DNA from: Butyrivibrio sp. NC3005
GTDB taxonomy: Bacteria > Bacillota > Clostridia > Lachnospirales > Lachnospiraceae
Direction of reading: 5' to 3'
Assembly: GCF_000424545.1 (NCBI RefSeq)
Contig: NZ_AUKC01000045.1
Span: forward strand, 1-32,427
Length of the DNA stretch: 32,427 nt
Part shown: positions 15,389-26,911 of the stretch, one piece after another
How the letters are laid out: every line of letters begins with the position of its first letter
Numbering within the stretch: position 1 is the stretch's first letter
The notes under the pieces: model-generated
Told to the model about the DNA's origin: nothing
Databases searched by the model: none
What the model saw: only the letters and a program-made list of their open reading frames with translations
Made by a program: the position numbers and the translations under genes

Positions 15389-18028
15389 TTATTCCTCTGT
15401 ATTCTCTTCCGATTCGGTGTCGCTTTCACTTATTTCATCGGCATCTTCCTCGAAATTGTTAACATTTTCATCCATAAGTTCATCTGTGTTTTCTTCCACA
15501 TCATCAAGTTCTCTGTTTCCATCAGATACTTTTTCGCGAACCTTGGCAATACTTACTACCTGTGCGCCTTCATCAAGCTTTATGAGTTTAACGCCTGATG
15601 TTATTCTGCTATATACAGATACATCTTTCATTTGAATCTGAATAATAGTTCCCGCATCAGTAATCATCATTATTTCATGATCATCGTTAACTGCCTTGAC
15701 TCCAATAACAGGACCAGTCTTTTCGATGATACGATAGCACTTAAGACCTTTTCCTCCTCTGTGCTGAGTCTTGAACTCTCCAAGAACTGTACGCTTTCCG
15801 TATCCATTTGCAGATACTATAAGAAGCGAACTTCCCTGCGCATCAGTCTGCATACCAACGATTTCATCATCCTCGTCGAGCATCATTCCTCTTACACCCT
15901 GTGCACCACGACCCATCGCACGAACATCAGTTTCCTTGAATCTGATGCACATTCCGTTCTTAGAAACGATGAATATCTCTGAACCTTCGGTAGTAGTCTT
16001 TACTTCGATTAGTTCATCATCATCTTCAAGGGTAATTGCATTAAGACCATTCTTTCTGACATTTGAAAACTCTTCAATTCTGGTCTTCTTAACAGTTCCC
16101 TTTTTTGTAACCATGAACAGGTTCTTGCCTTCATCAAAGTTCTTTACTGGAATAATAGCTGTTATTTTTTCCTCAGGACTTAACTGAAGAAGGTTTACAA
16201 TAGCTGTTCCACGTGAAGTTCTTGATGCTTCAGGAATCTGATAAGCTTTTAATTTGTAAACTCTACCTTTATTGGTAAAGAACATAACATTATTATGTGT
16301 AGTGGTCATCAAAAGATCAGTTACATAATCTCCATCAATTGTGTTAATTCCTTTGATTCCATGTCCACCACGATTTTGAGTCTTGAAGTTATCAATAGCC
16401 ATTCTCTTAATGTAACCAACACTTGTCATTGCAATAACTGTGTTTACATTTGGAATGAGATCTTCATCTTCAAATTCAGAATCGTCATGTCCTATCTGGG
16501 ATTTACGATCATCGCCATACTTATCTGCGACTTCATCAATTTCTTTTTTAATAACGCCTAAAAGGAGTTTCTTATCTGCCAAAATTGCCTTCAATTCCGC
16601 AATCTTCTTCAAAAGTTCCTGATGCTCAGCTTCAATCTTGTCTCTTTCCAAACCTGTAAGAGTACGAAGACGCATATCAACGATTGCCTGTGCCTGCGCT
16701 TCTGAAAGACCGAATCTTGAAATGAGCTGTTCCTTAGCGATTGCTACAGTTTCACTTCCTCTGATAATCTTAATAACCTCATCAATATTATCAAGGGCAA
16801 TAAGGAGACCTTCTAAAATGTGATTTCTTTCTTCTGCTTTACCAAGATCATATTGAGTTCTTCTGGTTACAACCTCTTCCTGATGCTCGAGATAGTAGTG
16901 GAGCATCTTATCAAGAGAAAGAACCTTTGGCTCATTCTTTACAAGAGCCAGCATGATAATACCAAAAGAGGACTGGAGTTCTGTATGTTTAAAGAGTTTG
17001 TTGAGCATAATGCTTGGATTTACATCATGTCTTAGCTCTATTACAACACGCATACCTTCTCTGTCGGACTCATCTCTAAGTGCAGTGATTCCATCAATTC
17101 TCTTATTCTTTACAAGATCAGCAATCTTCTCGATAAGCTTTGCTTTATTAACCATGTACGGAAGTTCTGTAACTACGATACGATTCTTTCCGTTTTGCAT
17201 CGGTTCAATATCTGTAACCGCTCTGCAAATAATCTTACCTCTTCCTGTTCTGTATGCTTCCTCAGCACCTCTTGTTCCAAGAATAATTCCACCTGTTGGG
17301 AAATCTGGAGCTTTTATTATTGGAAGAAGTTCATCAATATCTGTATCTCTGTCTTCCTCAATTTTGTTGTCAATAATCTTATCGATAGCACGAATAACTT
17401 CTCTAAGATTGTGCGGTGGAATATTAGTAGCCATACCAACTGCAATACCTGTTGTTCCGTTTACCAACAGATTAGGTATTCTGCTTGGAAGAACAGTAGG
17501 CTCTTTCTCTGTCTCATCAAAGTTAGGAATAAAGTCAACTGTATCTTTATTAATATCAGCAACCATTTCCATGGAAATTTTAGAAAGTCTGGCCTCTGTG
17601 TATCTCATAGCAGCAGCACCATCACCATCCACACTACCAAAGTTACCATGACCGTCGATAAGTGGATAACGCATATTCCATTCCTGTGCCATATACACAA
17701 GCGCGCCATAAATGGAGCTGTCACCATGTGGATGGAATTTACCCATGGTATCACCGACAATACGGGCACATTTACGATGTGGTTTGTCCGGTCCATTATT
17801 AAGTTCTACCATTGAGTACAGAACTCTTCGCTGTACAGGTTTTAGACCATCTCTAACATCAGGAATTGCTCGTGATGCAATAACTGACATAGCATAGTCT
17901 ATATATGAATTTTCCATTGTTTTTTTCAAATCCACATCGTGAATTCTATCAATGCTGCTTTTATCGAATACATCATCGGTTAATCCATTTTCAGGATTCT
18001 GACCGTTTTTGTTTTCATTTTCTGCCAT
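15389..18028 (-). CDS. gyrA: DNA gyrase subunit A
   Basis: This is the breakage-reunion subunit, which with GyrB introduces negative supercoils. The catalytic tyrosine is Tyr143 in AAAMRYTEARLS. The quinolone region reads HPHGDSSIYGAL: the Ser83 equivalent (E. coli numbering) is kept, but the Asp87 equivalent is Gly108. The C-terminal pinwheel has a GyrA box variant, QNRGGHGIKG, and the related QHRGGKG, marking gyrase rather than topoisomerase IV. A strongly acidic tail (last ~40 residues, Asp/Glu rich) and a short N-terminal extension make it 879 aa, slightly longer than usual. The start has AAAAGGA upstream and lies 27 bp after gyrB. Confidence 0.98.
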   Translation of the reverse strand: MAENENKNGQNPENGLTDDVFDKSSIDRIHDVDLKKTMENSYIDYAMSVIASRAIPDVRDGLKPVQRRVLYSMVELNNGPDKPHRKCARIVGDTMGKFHPHGDSSIYGALVYMAQEWNMRYPLIDGHGNFGSVDGDGAAAMRYTEARLSKISMEMVADINKDTVDFIPNFDETEKEPTVLPSRIPNLLVNGTTGIAVGMATNIPPHNLREVIRAIDKIIDNKIEEDRDTDIDELLPIIKAPDFPTGGIILGTRGAEEAYRTGRGKIICRAVTDIEPMQNGKNRIVVTELPYMVNKAKLIEKIADLVKNKRIDGITALRDESDREGMRVVIELRHDVNPSIMLNKLFKHTELQSSFGIIMLALVKNEPKVLSLDKMLHYYLEHQEEVVTRRTQYDLGKAEERNHILEGLLIALDNIDEVIKIIRGSETVAIAKEQLISRFGLSEAQAQAIVDMRLRTLTGLERDKIEAEHQELLKKIAELKAILADKKLLLGVIKKEIDEVADKYGDDRKSQIGHDDSEFEDEDLIPNVNTVIAMTSVGYIKRMAIDNFKTQNRGGHGIKGINTIDGDYVTDLLMTTTHNNVMFFTNKGRVYKLKAYQIPEASRTSRGTAIVNLLQLSPEEKITAIIPVKNFDEGKNLFMVTKKGTVKKTRIEEFSNVRKNGLNAITLEDDDELIEVKTTTEGSEIFIVSKNGMCIRFKETDVRAMGRGAQGVRGMMLDEDDEIVGMQTDAQGSSLLIVSANGYGKRTVLGEFKTQHRGGKGLKCYRIIEKTGPVIGVKAVNDDHEIMMITDAGTIIQIQMKDVSVYSRITSGVKLIKLDEGAQVVSIAKVREKVSDGNRELDDVEENTDELMDENVNNFEEDADEISESDTESEENTEE

Positions 18029-18055
18029 TTATCTGCCTATTCCTTTTCTATCTAT

Positions 18056-21126
<3,071 letters not shown>

Positions 21127-21127
21127 C

Positions 21128-21343
21128 TCATTTAACCACCTTAAATTCCTGTCCGTTATAACTTACAATGTCTCCATCGACAAGCTTTCTTCCACGACGT
21201 GTATCCACTTCACCATTAACTTTGACAAGTCCTGCCTGAATATCTTCCTTGGCATCAGCACCGGATTCTTCTAGTCCTGCCTTTTTTAAAGCCTGTCCAA
21301 GTTTAATAAAATCATCTGTTTCTCTAAGTTTTACTTCCTGCAT
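21128..21343 (-). CDS. yaaA: S4-domain RNA-binding protein YaaA/RlbA
   Basis: This small 71-aa S4-domain protein is conserved between dnaN and recF in Firmicutes. The S4 fold is visible as FIKLGQALKKAGLEESGADAKEDI, then LVKVNGEVDTRRGRKL. The family is thought to bind RNA or ribosomes, though its role is not settled. AGAGGTAA precedes the ATG. It begins 20 bp after dnaN and nearly abuts recF. Confidence 0.92.
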   Translation of the reverse strand: MQEVKLRETDDFIKLGQALKKAGLEESGADAKEDIQAGLVKVNGEVDTRRGRKLVDGDIVSYNGQEFKVVK

Positions 21344-21363
21344 CTTATTACCTCTATATACAA

Positions 21364-22482
21364 TTAATCAATGGTTGTAAAGTTAACCGGAAGAATCAAA
21401 TAAATATAGCTTTCATTTGCATCTCTTATAAAGCATGGTGCTTTTGGATTAACCAAATAGATATCTACTTTATCATCTTCAATTGCTCTTAATGCATCGA
21501 TGAGAAATTTAGGATTAAAACCAATCTTAAGACTCTTTCCTTGCTTTACAATATCAACTTTCTCATCCATTGCTCCGATTGCTGAATTAATCTTCATCTC
21601 CAGAAAATCATCTTCAATTGTGATGATAACCGGTCTCTTATCGCCTTCTTTAACCAGAAGAGTAGCACGGTCTATACAGTCAAGAAAATCTTTTCTTGAT
21701 ATAGTAACTTTAGTCTCATAATCTGATGACAGCATCTGATTGATATTAAAATAAGGACCATCTAATAGTCTAGATACAATAAGAGTCTTCTCGAATTCAA
21801 ATACGATATGTTTATCTGTAAAAAAGATTTTAACCATAGACTCTGTTGAATCTGTCAGAATCTTACTTACTTCAGATAATGATTTTCCAGGAACGACAAC
21901 GCTCTTATGTTCATAGCTTTGAGAAAGTATAATCTTCCTTATGGAAATTCGATGTCCATCAAGCGATACTACTTTAAGAGTCTCTCCATCAACTTCGAAC
22001 AATTCACCGCTCATCATTTTATTAGATTCATTTTCTACTGTAGAGAAAATAGTCTGAGAAATAATCTGACGGAGTGAATACTGTGAAATCTCAATTCCAT
22101 CTATTCTCTCAATATCCGGAAGATATGAGAAATCATTACCACTGCGACCCAAAATGCTAAACTTAGCCTTTTCACAGGATATTGTGACTTTTATATTACC
22201 TTCAGAGTTTGTGGACTCTACTGTTACGTCATTATCAGGAAGCTTTCTTATGATATCGAAAAATATTTTTGCATCAATAGCAACATATCCGCGATCTAAA
22301 ATATTACCGTTTACGATAGTCTCTATTCCAAGCTCCATATCGTTTGCGATAAACTTTATCACACCCTCAGTTGTATCAATAAGTACACATTGTAAAATTG
22401 ACATTGTAGTTTTAGCCGGTACTGCCTTTGATACGATCTGAAGACCGCCCACTAAATCTTGTTTCGAGCAGACGAATTTCAT
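21364..22482 (-). CDS. dnaN: DNA polymerase III beta clamp
   Basis: This is the sliding clamp that tethers polymerase III to DNA. The 372 aa divide into three similar ~120-residue domains; the start MKFVCSKQDLVGGLQ and the final FLIDALRAI and YIYLILPVN stretches are typical. GGGAGAAG precedes the ATG. It is the first gene of the dnaN-yaaA-recF-gyrB-gyrA operon, separated from dnaA by a 339-bp gap with its own promoter. Confidence 0.97.
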   Translation of the reverse strand: MKFVCSKQDLVGGLQIVSKAVPAKTTMSILQCVLIDTTEGVIKFIANDMELGIETIVNGNILDRGYVAIDAKIFFDIIRKLPDNDVTVESTNSEGNIKVTISCEKAKFSILGRSGNDFSYLPDIERIDGIEISQYSLRQIISQTIFSTVENESNKMMSGELFEVDGETLKVVSLDGHRISIRKIILSQSYEHKSVVVPGKSLSEVSKILTDSTESMVKIFFTDKHIVFEFEKTLIVSRLLDGPYFNINQMLSSDYETKVTISRKDFLDCIDRATLLVKEGDKRPVIITIEDDFLEMKINSAIGAMDEKVDIVKQGKSLKIGFNPKFLIDALRAIEDDKVDIYLVNPKAPCFIRDANESYIYLILPVNFTTID

Positions 22483-22821
22483 ATTTCTGCTTCTCCCTTC
22501 CCTTATACATCTAAATTAGTTATTGTTTCCATGAATTCTATCCGACACACATAGCCTTATCTATTATACAATTTCTATGCATTTTTTACAATGAAAAGCC
22601 ATTATTTAAACGTTATTAAATTTGCTTATTTGCCCATATTTACGATTTTGGTTCATTTTTAAGATTTTTTAGCCATCATCATCTAATAATACGCTACAAT
22701 CAAAAAATAAAGCCTTAAAGCATAATTAAAACATATCCAAACCTAAAAGCCTTTTTTTAACACCTTTTTATCTGCTTTTTCCATTGTGCATTTTAACTAT
22801 TTTTGCAAACTGGATTCTAAA
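22483..22821. other. dnaA-dnaN intergenic region
   Basis: This 339-bp A/T-rich gap contains the dnaN promoter. I see no consensus DnaA box (TTATCCACA or one mismatch) and no clear intrinsic terminator for dnaA. It could hold an unwinding region, as in Bacillus subtilis where the equivalent gap is part of a split origin, but the sequence does not show this directly. Confidence 0.5.
22563..22591 (-). promoter_or_regulatory. dnaN promoter
   Basis: The minus strand has TTGTAA (22591-22586), 17 bp, then TATAAT (22568-22563), about 80 bp before the dnaN start codon. Confidence 0.68.
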
Positions 22822-24270
22822 CTAAAAATTTAGTTTCTTCCTTATTATATTAATATTTTTTTCTAGTTCTTTCTCGACACTTATTCTTGCTTCAATTCTG
22901 TTGATGCTGGACATAACTGTAGTATGATCTTTTTTCCCTAGCACTTTTCCAATTTCTACAAGAGAAGCATCAGTAAGTTCTCTGCACAGATACATTGCAA
23001 TCTGCCTTGGAACAACAATTTCTGTGCTTCGTTTCCTGGAAGTTATTTCTTCTAATGTTATTCCGAACTGTTCACATACCGTATTCACAATAAGTTGTGG
23101 TGTTATTATTTTTTCTTCCTTAATAAGAATTGTATCTCTTAATGCTTTTTTTGCTGTATCAAGTGTTATTTCAGAATTGTCCAGCTTTGAAAAAGCTACA
23201 ACCTTGTTGTATGCGCCTTCGATTTCTCTAATATTACTCCTGATATTAGAAGCAATATAATCCAAAACCTCATTGCATGTTGCTTTGCCAAATCCCGCTT
23301 CGTATCTTTGTAAAATAGCCATTCTTGTCTCATAGTCAGGTGGAAGAATGTCTACTGTAAGTCCCATTTCAAATCTTGATCTAAGTCTTTCTTCCAAAGT
23401 TGCCATTTCTCGCGGAGGTTTATCGGAAGAGAGTATGATTTGTTTGCCCTCTTGATATAACTCATTAAAAATATGAAAAAACTCCTCTTGTGTTGATTCT
23501 TTCCCTATAATGAACTGTACATCATCAACCATCAGAACATCTATCTTCTTGTATTTGTCTCTAAAAACTGACATTGCCTCATGATTTTTCGACCGTATAG
23601 AATCTATCAGTTCATTAGTGAATGTCTGCGAAGTTACATATAAAATTCGTGCTTTAGGATTATTCTTTGTCAAATAATTTCCTATAGCCTGCATCAAATG
23701 CGTTTTCCCAAGACCTGCTCCTCCATACAGAAACAATGGATTGTAAACTTCTCCAATAGCTTCTGCAACAGCTAGGCTTGCTGAATAGGCAAATTTATTA
23801 TTAGGACCTACAATAAATGTTTCAAATCCATACTTCTGGTTAAATTTGGAATTAGTCAAAGAAGATATGTCGTGTTTTGGAATATTGTTTTTTGCAGCTG
23901 TTTCTTTTTTCTTTGAATAAGAAAGTTCATCTTCTTTACTCAAGATTTCTTCTTTTGGGGCTGCGTCTGTGTTCTCAAATGTTTTTGGAATATCTTTTGG
24001 AAGAATAAATTCTACATCTATAGGCATATCTAAAGCCTCTGAGAATGCTACTTTGAAGAATATCCCATAGTGTTTTTCTATATAGTTTTTGGCTATAACA
24101 TTTTCGGATGGAATTAAAACAAATACCGTTTCATCATTAAAATCGTATAATTCAAGCGGTTTTATCCATGTGTCAAACGAAATCCTTGTTATTCCAGAAT
24201 CAACATGGATTGTTTCTTTGATTTTGTCCCATTCTCCCTTGATGTAATCCCACTTATCATCAAAAGACAT
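22822..24270 (-). CDS. dnaA: Replication initiator DnaA
   Basis: This AAA+ protein binds DnaA boxes and opens the origin. An N-terminal interaction domain (1-~85) and a variable linker (~90-145) precede the AAA+ domain with Walker A GGAGLGKT (183-190) and Walker B VLMVDDVQF (~245-253). The C-terminal DNA-binding domain ends with the signature KKDHTTVMSSINRIE. I start at 24270 (482 aa) because GGGGAGG lies 6 nt upstream. A longer frame from 24297 would run through that ribosome binding site. It is transcribed leftward from the origin with its own promoter. Confidence 0.97.
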   Translation of the reverse strand: MSFDDKWDYIKGEWDKIKETIHVDSGITRISFDTWIKPLELYDFNDETVFVLIPSENVIAKNYIEKHYGIFFKVAFSEALDMPIDVEFILPKDIPKTFENTDAAPKEEILSKEDELSYSKKKETAAKNNIPKHDISSLTNSKFNQKYGFETFIVGPNNKFAYSASLAVAEAIGEVYNPLFLYGGAGLGKTHLMQAIGNYLTKNNPKARILYVTSQTFTNELIDSIRSKNHEAMSVFRDKYKKIDVLMVDDVQFIIGKESTQEEFFHIFNELYQEGKQIILSSDKPPREMATLEERLRSRFEMGLTVDILPPDYETRMAILQRYEAGFGKATCNEVLDYIASNIRSNIREIEGAYNKVVAFSKLDNSEITLDTAKKALRDTILIKEEKIITPQLIVNTVCEQFGITLEEITSRKRSTEIVVPRQIAMYLCRELTDASLVEIGKVLGKKDHTTVMSSINRIEARISVEKELEKNINIIRKKLNF

Positions 24271-24328
24271 GTAATCCTCCCCATGTTTGTAAATCACAAT
24301 AAATTAACTACGATTAAAGTCTTATTTA

Positions 24329-24357
24329 ATCATAAACGAAAACAGTCCAAACTTCAA
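24329..24357 (-). promoter_or_regulatory. dnaA promoter
   Basis: The minus strand has TTGAAG (24357-24352), 17 bp, then TATGAT (24334-24329), about 60 bp before the dnaA start. The nearest DnaA-box-like sites are ~80 bp upstream, allowing autoregulation. Confidence 0.65.
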
Positions 24358-24513
24358 TTTAATAAGCTCTTTTTAACCTCTTTTCATGCTGTATTTTGGA
24401 ACATAAAAAGTGTTTTTTCATTTATTTTATTCCAAAATTAACCACATCTTTTCCACATATTCCATATTTGGTCGTGAAAAAATCTTTTTAATACCAAATA
24501 TAGGTTAGTAACA

Positions 24514-24522
24514 TGTGGATAA
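24514..24522 (-). other. Perfect DnaA box
   Basis: TGTGGATAA on the plus strand is the exact complement of the TTATCCACA consensus. It is the only exact match I found in the origin region. Confidence 0.85.
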
Positions 24523-24577
24523 CTTGTTATAAAACGGATTTTCGTTAATTTTTCTGTTTTATGCGAGTTTTACAGGC

Positions 24578-24606
24578 TTGACGAATCATTCAATTTTATA
24601 TATAAT
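24578..24606 (+). promoter_or_regulatory. rpmH promoter
   Basis: TTGACG (24578-24583), 17 bp, then a perfect TATAAT (24601-24606). This strong sigma-A-type promoter faces rpmH and overlaps the origin region; a DnaA-box-like TTTTCCACA (24617-24625) sits at the expected transcription start. Confidence 0.8.
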
Positions 24607-24646
24607 TATAACGATTTTTTCCACACAGGATTAATACAGACTTATC

Positions 24647-24678
24647 AGAATCTGTTTTCCTGTCAGGAAACAGATTCT
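24647..24678 (+). other. Hairpin in the rpmH leader
   Basis: AGAATCTGTTTTCCT (24647-24661) pairs with AGGAAACAGATTCT (24665-24678), 14 bp with one bulged T and a 3-nt loop. No T run follows, so it is not a standard terminator. It lies about 20 nt before the ribosome binding site of rpmH. It may stabilise or attenuate the message, or serve as an origin-associated structure. Confidence 0.6.
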
Positions 24679-24715
24679 TAAATCTATTTATTTGTGTAAA
24701 GGAGGTGTAACCCAT

Positions 24716-24850
24716 ATGAAGATGACATTTCAGCCACACAAGCTTCAGCGTAAGAGAGTGCATGGTTTCAGAGCTAGAATGAGTACTCCAGGCGGAAGAA
24801 AGGTTCTTGCTGCCAGAAGAAGTAAAGGTAGAAAGAGATTATCCGCTTAA
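24716..24850 (+). CDS. rpmH: Ribosomal protein bL34
   Basis: This 44-aa, very basic protein of the large ribosomal subunit reads [14 protein letters not shown] at the start, then [19 protein letters not shown] and a lysine/arginine tail. It matches the family over its whole length. An excellent AAAGGAGGTG site lies upstream. It is the first gene on the right side of the origin, followed by a terminator-like hairpin that should reduce read-through into rnpA. Confidence 0.97.
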   Translation: MKMTFQPHKLQRKRVHGFRARMSTPGGRKVLAARRSKGRKRLSA

Positions 24851-24866
24851 GGATAAAAACACTAAA

Positions 24867-24899
24867 GGCCACATAACTTCTATGTGGTCTTATTTTTTT
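24867..24899 (+). terminator. Terminator/attenuator between rpmH and rnpA
   Basis: GGCCACATA (24867-24875) pairs with TATGTGGTC (24881-24889), with one G-T pair, followed by TTATTTTTTT. rnpA starts only 11 bp later and has no evident promoter of its own, so partial read-through is likely: abundant bL34 message and less RnpA. Confidence 0.82.
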
Positions 24900-24909
24900 A
24901 GGAGTTATC

Positions 24910-25251
24910 GTGGAATCACTAAAAAAAACAGAGGATTTTAGAAATGTATATACCAAAGGTCGTTCTTTTGCAGACAGAAACTTAGTTGTTTATGTGTGGA
25001 AAAATGGTCTTACAAAAAACAGACTTGGTATCTCTTGTTCTAAAAAAATAGGGAATAGTGTGGTAAGACATCACTTTGCCAGACTTATCCGTGAAATTAC
25101 AAGACTACATGAAGAGGCGTTTCATAGTGGTTGGGACGTTGTAGTCGTTGCCAGATTTAACAGCAAACAGGCAGATTATCATCAGCTTGAAGCATCTTTT
25201 ATCAAACTGGCTGAAAAAGCTCATTTAACAAAAAATAATGAGCGGGTTTAA
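24910..25251 (+). CDS. rnpA: Ribonuclease P protein component
   Basis: This is the protein subunit of RNase P, which helps the catalytic RNA trim tRNA 5' leaders. It is a basic 113-aa protein with GRSFADRNLVVYV near the N-terminus and the RNR-like motif GNSVVRHHFARLIRE, here with His-His in place of the usual Arg-Asn. The GTG start at 24910 follows AGGAG. A hairpin, GTTTAAGACC with GGTCTTAAGC, surrounds the stop codon but lacks a T run. Confidence 0.94.
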   Translation: MESLKKTEDFRNVYTKGRSFADRNLVVYVWKNGLTKNRLGISCSKKIGNSVVRHHFARLIREITRLHEEAFHSGWDVVVVARFNSKQADYHQLEASFIKLAEKAHLTKNNERV

Positions 25252-25334
25252 GACCTTATCACAGCCTGGGTCTTAAGCTGTTACACAATATGTGATTAGT
25301 TTTGAAATTTAGCATACCTTAAAAGGTGGTGCAG

Positions 25335-25571
25335 ATGAAAAAAATAATGTTATTACTGATCCGGTTCTATCGAAGACATATTTCGCCATTCAAGTCAACA
25401 AAGTGTCCATATATTCCAACCTGCAGTGAATATGCTTATGAAGCTGTAGAAAAGCATGGTGCTTTGAAGGGAGGTTTGCTTGCAATCTGGCGAATACTAA
25501 GATGTAATCCATTTTCAAGTGGTGGATATGATCCGGTTCCAGAACACTTTTTTACTGGAGGAAAAGAGTAA
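25335..25571 (+). CDS. yidD: Membrane protein insertion efficiency factor YidD
   Basis: This small 78-aa protein assists YidC/Sec insertion of membrane proteins at the inner face of the membrane. The signature is complete: [19 protein letters not shown] with its conserved cysteines, then the [13 protein letters not shown] stretch. I start at the ATG at 25335, with AAAGGTGG just upstream, rather than at GTG 25326, which lies inside that site. The stop codon directly abuts the yidC start. Confidence 0.95.
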   Translation: MKKIMLLLIRFYRRHISPFKSTKCPYIPTCSEYAYEAVEKHGALKGGLLAIWRILRCNPFSSGGYDPVPEHFFTGGKE

Positions 25572-26894
25572 ATGAATACAATCATTAATGCGATTGCATA
25601 CGTTCTCGGCTTTATAATGCAGGGAATTTTCATTATGCTAGGGGCAATCGCGTCATTTTTCACAAACGGCAATGTAACAGTAGGTAATATCGGTATTGCA
25701 ATTATTCTGTTTACTGCTATTGTCTACACTTGCATGTTGCCTCTTACTTATCGTCAGCAGAAGTTCTCTAAGCTTCAGAATAAAATGCAGCCGGAGATCA
25801 AAGCTATCCAGAGTAAGTACAAAGACAAAAAAGATCAGGAATCTCAAATGGCTATGAATCAGGAGATTCAGGCTGTTTACAAAAAGTATGGCGTATCCAT
25901 GACAGGTAGCTGTGTTCAGATGCTACTGCAGATGGCAGTTCTTTTTCCTCTCTACAGAGTTATCTATAACATGCCAAAATACGTACCTGCTGTAAACAAC
26001 ATCTTTGCAAAGCTCTCTGATGCTCTTGTAAATACCAAAGGCGCACATGATGTAATTTCCAGCTTTTCTGGTGCAAGTCAGTTTACTAAAGAACTTGCTT
26101 CTGGTGCAAACGCTGACGTATACACAGAAATATTGAACAAAGCTTCCTCCGCTGACTGGAACACACTTTCTAACTGGGCAGCAAATAACGATACATTAAA
26201 GGGACTTGTACAGACTGGACACAAAAACGTTCTTGATATGAACAACTTCCTTGGTCTTACAATTTCCGATTCTCCTTCTTACATGTTCAAGAATGCAACA
26301 GCTAATGGTTTTTCTTCTGCTGCGCTTCTTGCTATTATCGGAGCTCTTATCGTACCTATTCTTGCATGGTTTACTCAGTATTTGTCTGTAAAACTTACAA
26401 CATCTATGACAACCGACAAGAATGCGCCAAAGGATCCTAACGATCCGTCCGTACAGATGCAGCAGTCAATGAAAACAATGAACATATTTATGCCTTTATT
26501 CTCAGCATTTTTGTGTTTCTCAATGCCTGCCGGTATTGGTCTTTACTGGATTGCATCTGCTGTAGTTCGTACTATTCTTTCTATTATTGTTAACCATCGT
26601 ATTGATAAGATTGATATCGATCAGATGATTAAAGACAACCAGGAAAAATATGAAAAACAGCTTGCAAAAGCAAAGGTTCTTGCAACAGACATGAAGCTTT
26701 ATGCATCTTTTTCAAGCAGAAACCCTGAAGCTATCAGCAAACTAAAAGAAACAAATCCTCTTACAGAAGAAGAGCGTCAGAAAAAGCTTGATGAAGCTGC
26801 AGAGTATTATAAGTCAGGCAAAGCAAGACCTAACTCACTTCTATATGCTGCAAATCTTGTTAAAAAATATGAAGAAGATCAGTTGAATAAATAA
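25572..26894 (+). CDS. yidC: Membrane protein insertase YidC (Oxa1 family)
   Basis: It inserts and folds membrane proteins, alone or with SecYEG. The Oxa1 core is visible: a helix at ~41-58, the conserved groove arginine Arg61 in LTYRQQKFSKLQ, a cytoplasmic coiled hairpin (~65-110), a helix with MLLQMAVLFPLYRVIY (~117-132), then C-terminal helices at ~250-275, 303-318 and 322-341. At 440 aa it is far longer than the ~260 aa Bacillus proteins, mainly because of an ~80-residue Ser/Ala/Asn-rich insert (~141-222) and a long charged C-terminal tail. There is no lipobox cysteine, unlike SpoIIIJ. GGAGG overlaps the end of yidD. Confidence 0.95.
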   Translation: MNTIINAIAYVLGFIMQGIFIMLGAIASFFTNGNVTVGNIGIAIILFTAIVYTCMLPLTYRQQKFSKLQNKMQPEIKAIQSKYKDKKDQESQMAMNQEIQAVYKKYGVSMTGSCVQMLLQMAVLFPLYRVIYNMPKYVPAVNNIFAKLSDALVNTKGAHDVISSFSGASQFTKELASGANADVYTEILNKASSADWNTLSNWAANNDTLKGLVQTGHKNVLDMNNFLGLTISDSPSYMFKNATANGFSSAALLAIIGALIVPILAWFTQYLSVKLTTSMTTDKNAPKDPNDPSVQMQQSMKTMNIFMPLFSAFLCFSMPAGIGLYWIASAVVRTILSIIVNHRIDKIDIDQMIKDNQEKYEKQLAKAKVLATDMKLYASFSSRNPEAISKLKETNPLTEEERQKKLDEAAEYYKSGKARPNSLLYAANLVKKYEEDQLNK

Positions 26895-26911
26895 CAGGGG
26901 GACATTTATTT

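Larger units (their letters stand above)
24298..24715. other. Chromosomal replication origin region (oriC)
   Basis: The 418-bp A/T-rich gap between divergent dnaA and rpmH is the classical Firmicute origin position. It has one perfect DnaA box, TGTGGATAA (24514-24522), and near matches TTAACCACA (24438-24446), TTTTCCACA (24449-24457) and TTTTCCACA (24617-24625). An inverted repeat, ATATTTGGT (24464-24472) with ACCAAATAT (24493-24501), lies between them. All genes on both sides read away from here, as expected for diverging forks. The dnaA and rpmH promoters are also inside. The unwinding element cannot be fixed by eye. Confidence 0.85.

Noticed and set aside
16953..17651. Long plus-strand frame of 232 codons inside gyrA
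   Set aside because: It is antisense to conserved gyrA codons, serine/isoleucine-rich and without homology to any family I know: a coding shadow.
22483..22821. Second origin half between dnaA and dnaN
   Set aside because: No DnaA box at zero or one mismatch was found by eye; only the dnaN promoter is supportable.
24271..24297. Longer DnaA start at 24297
   Set aside because: The extra nine codons contain the GGGGAGG ribosome binding site for the ATG at 24270.
25246..25278. Hairpin around the rnpA stop codon considered as a terminator
   Set aside because: No T run follows, and yidD/yidC downstream need the transcript; left as an unassigned mRNA structure.
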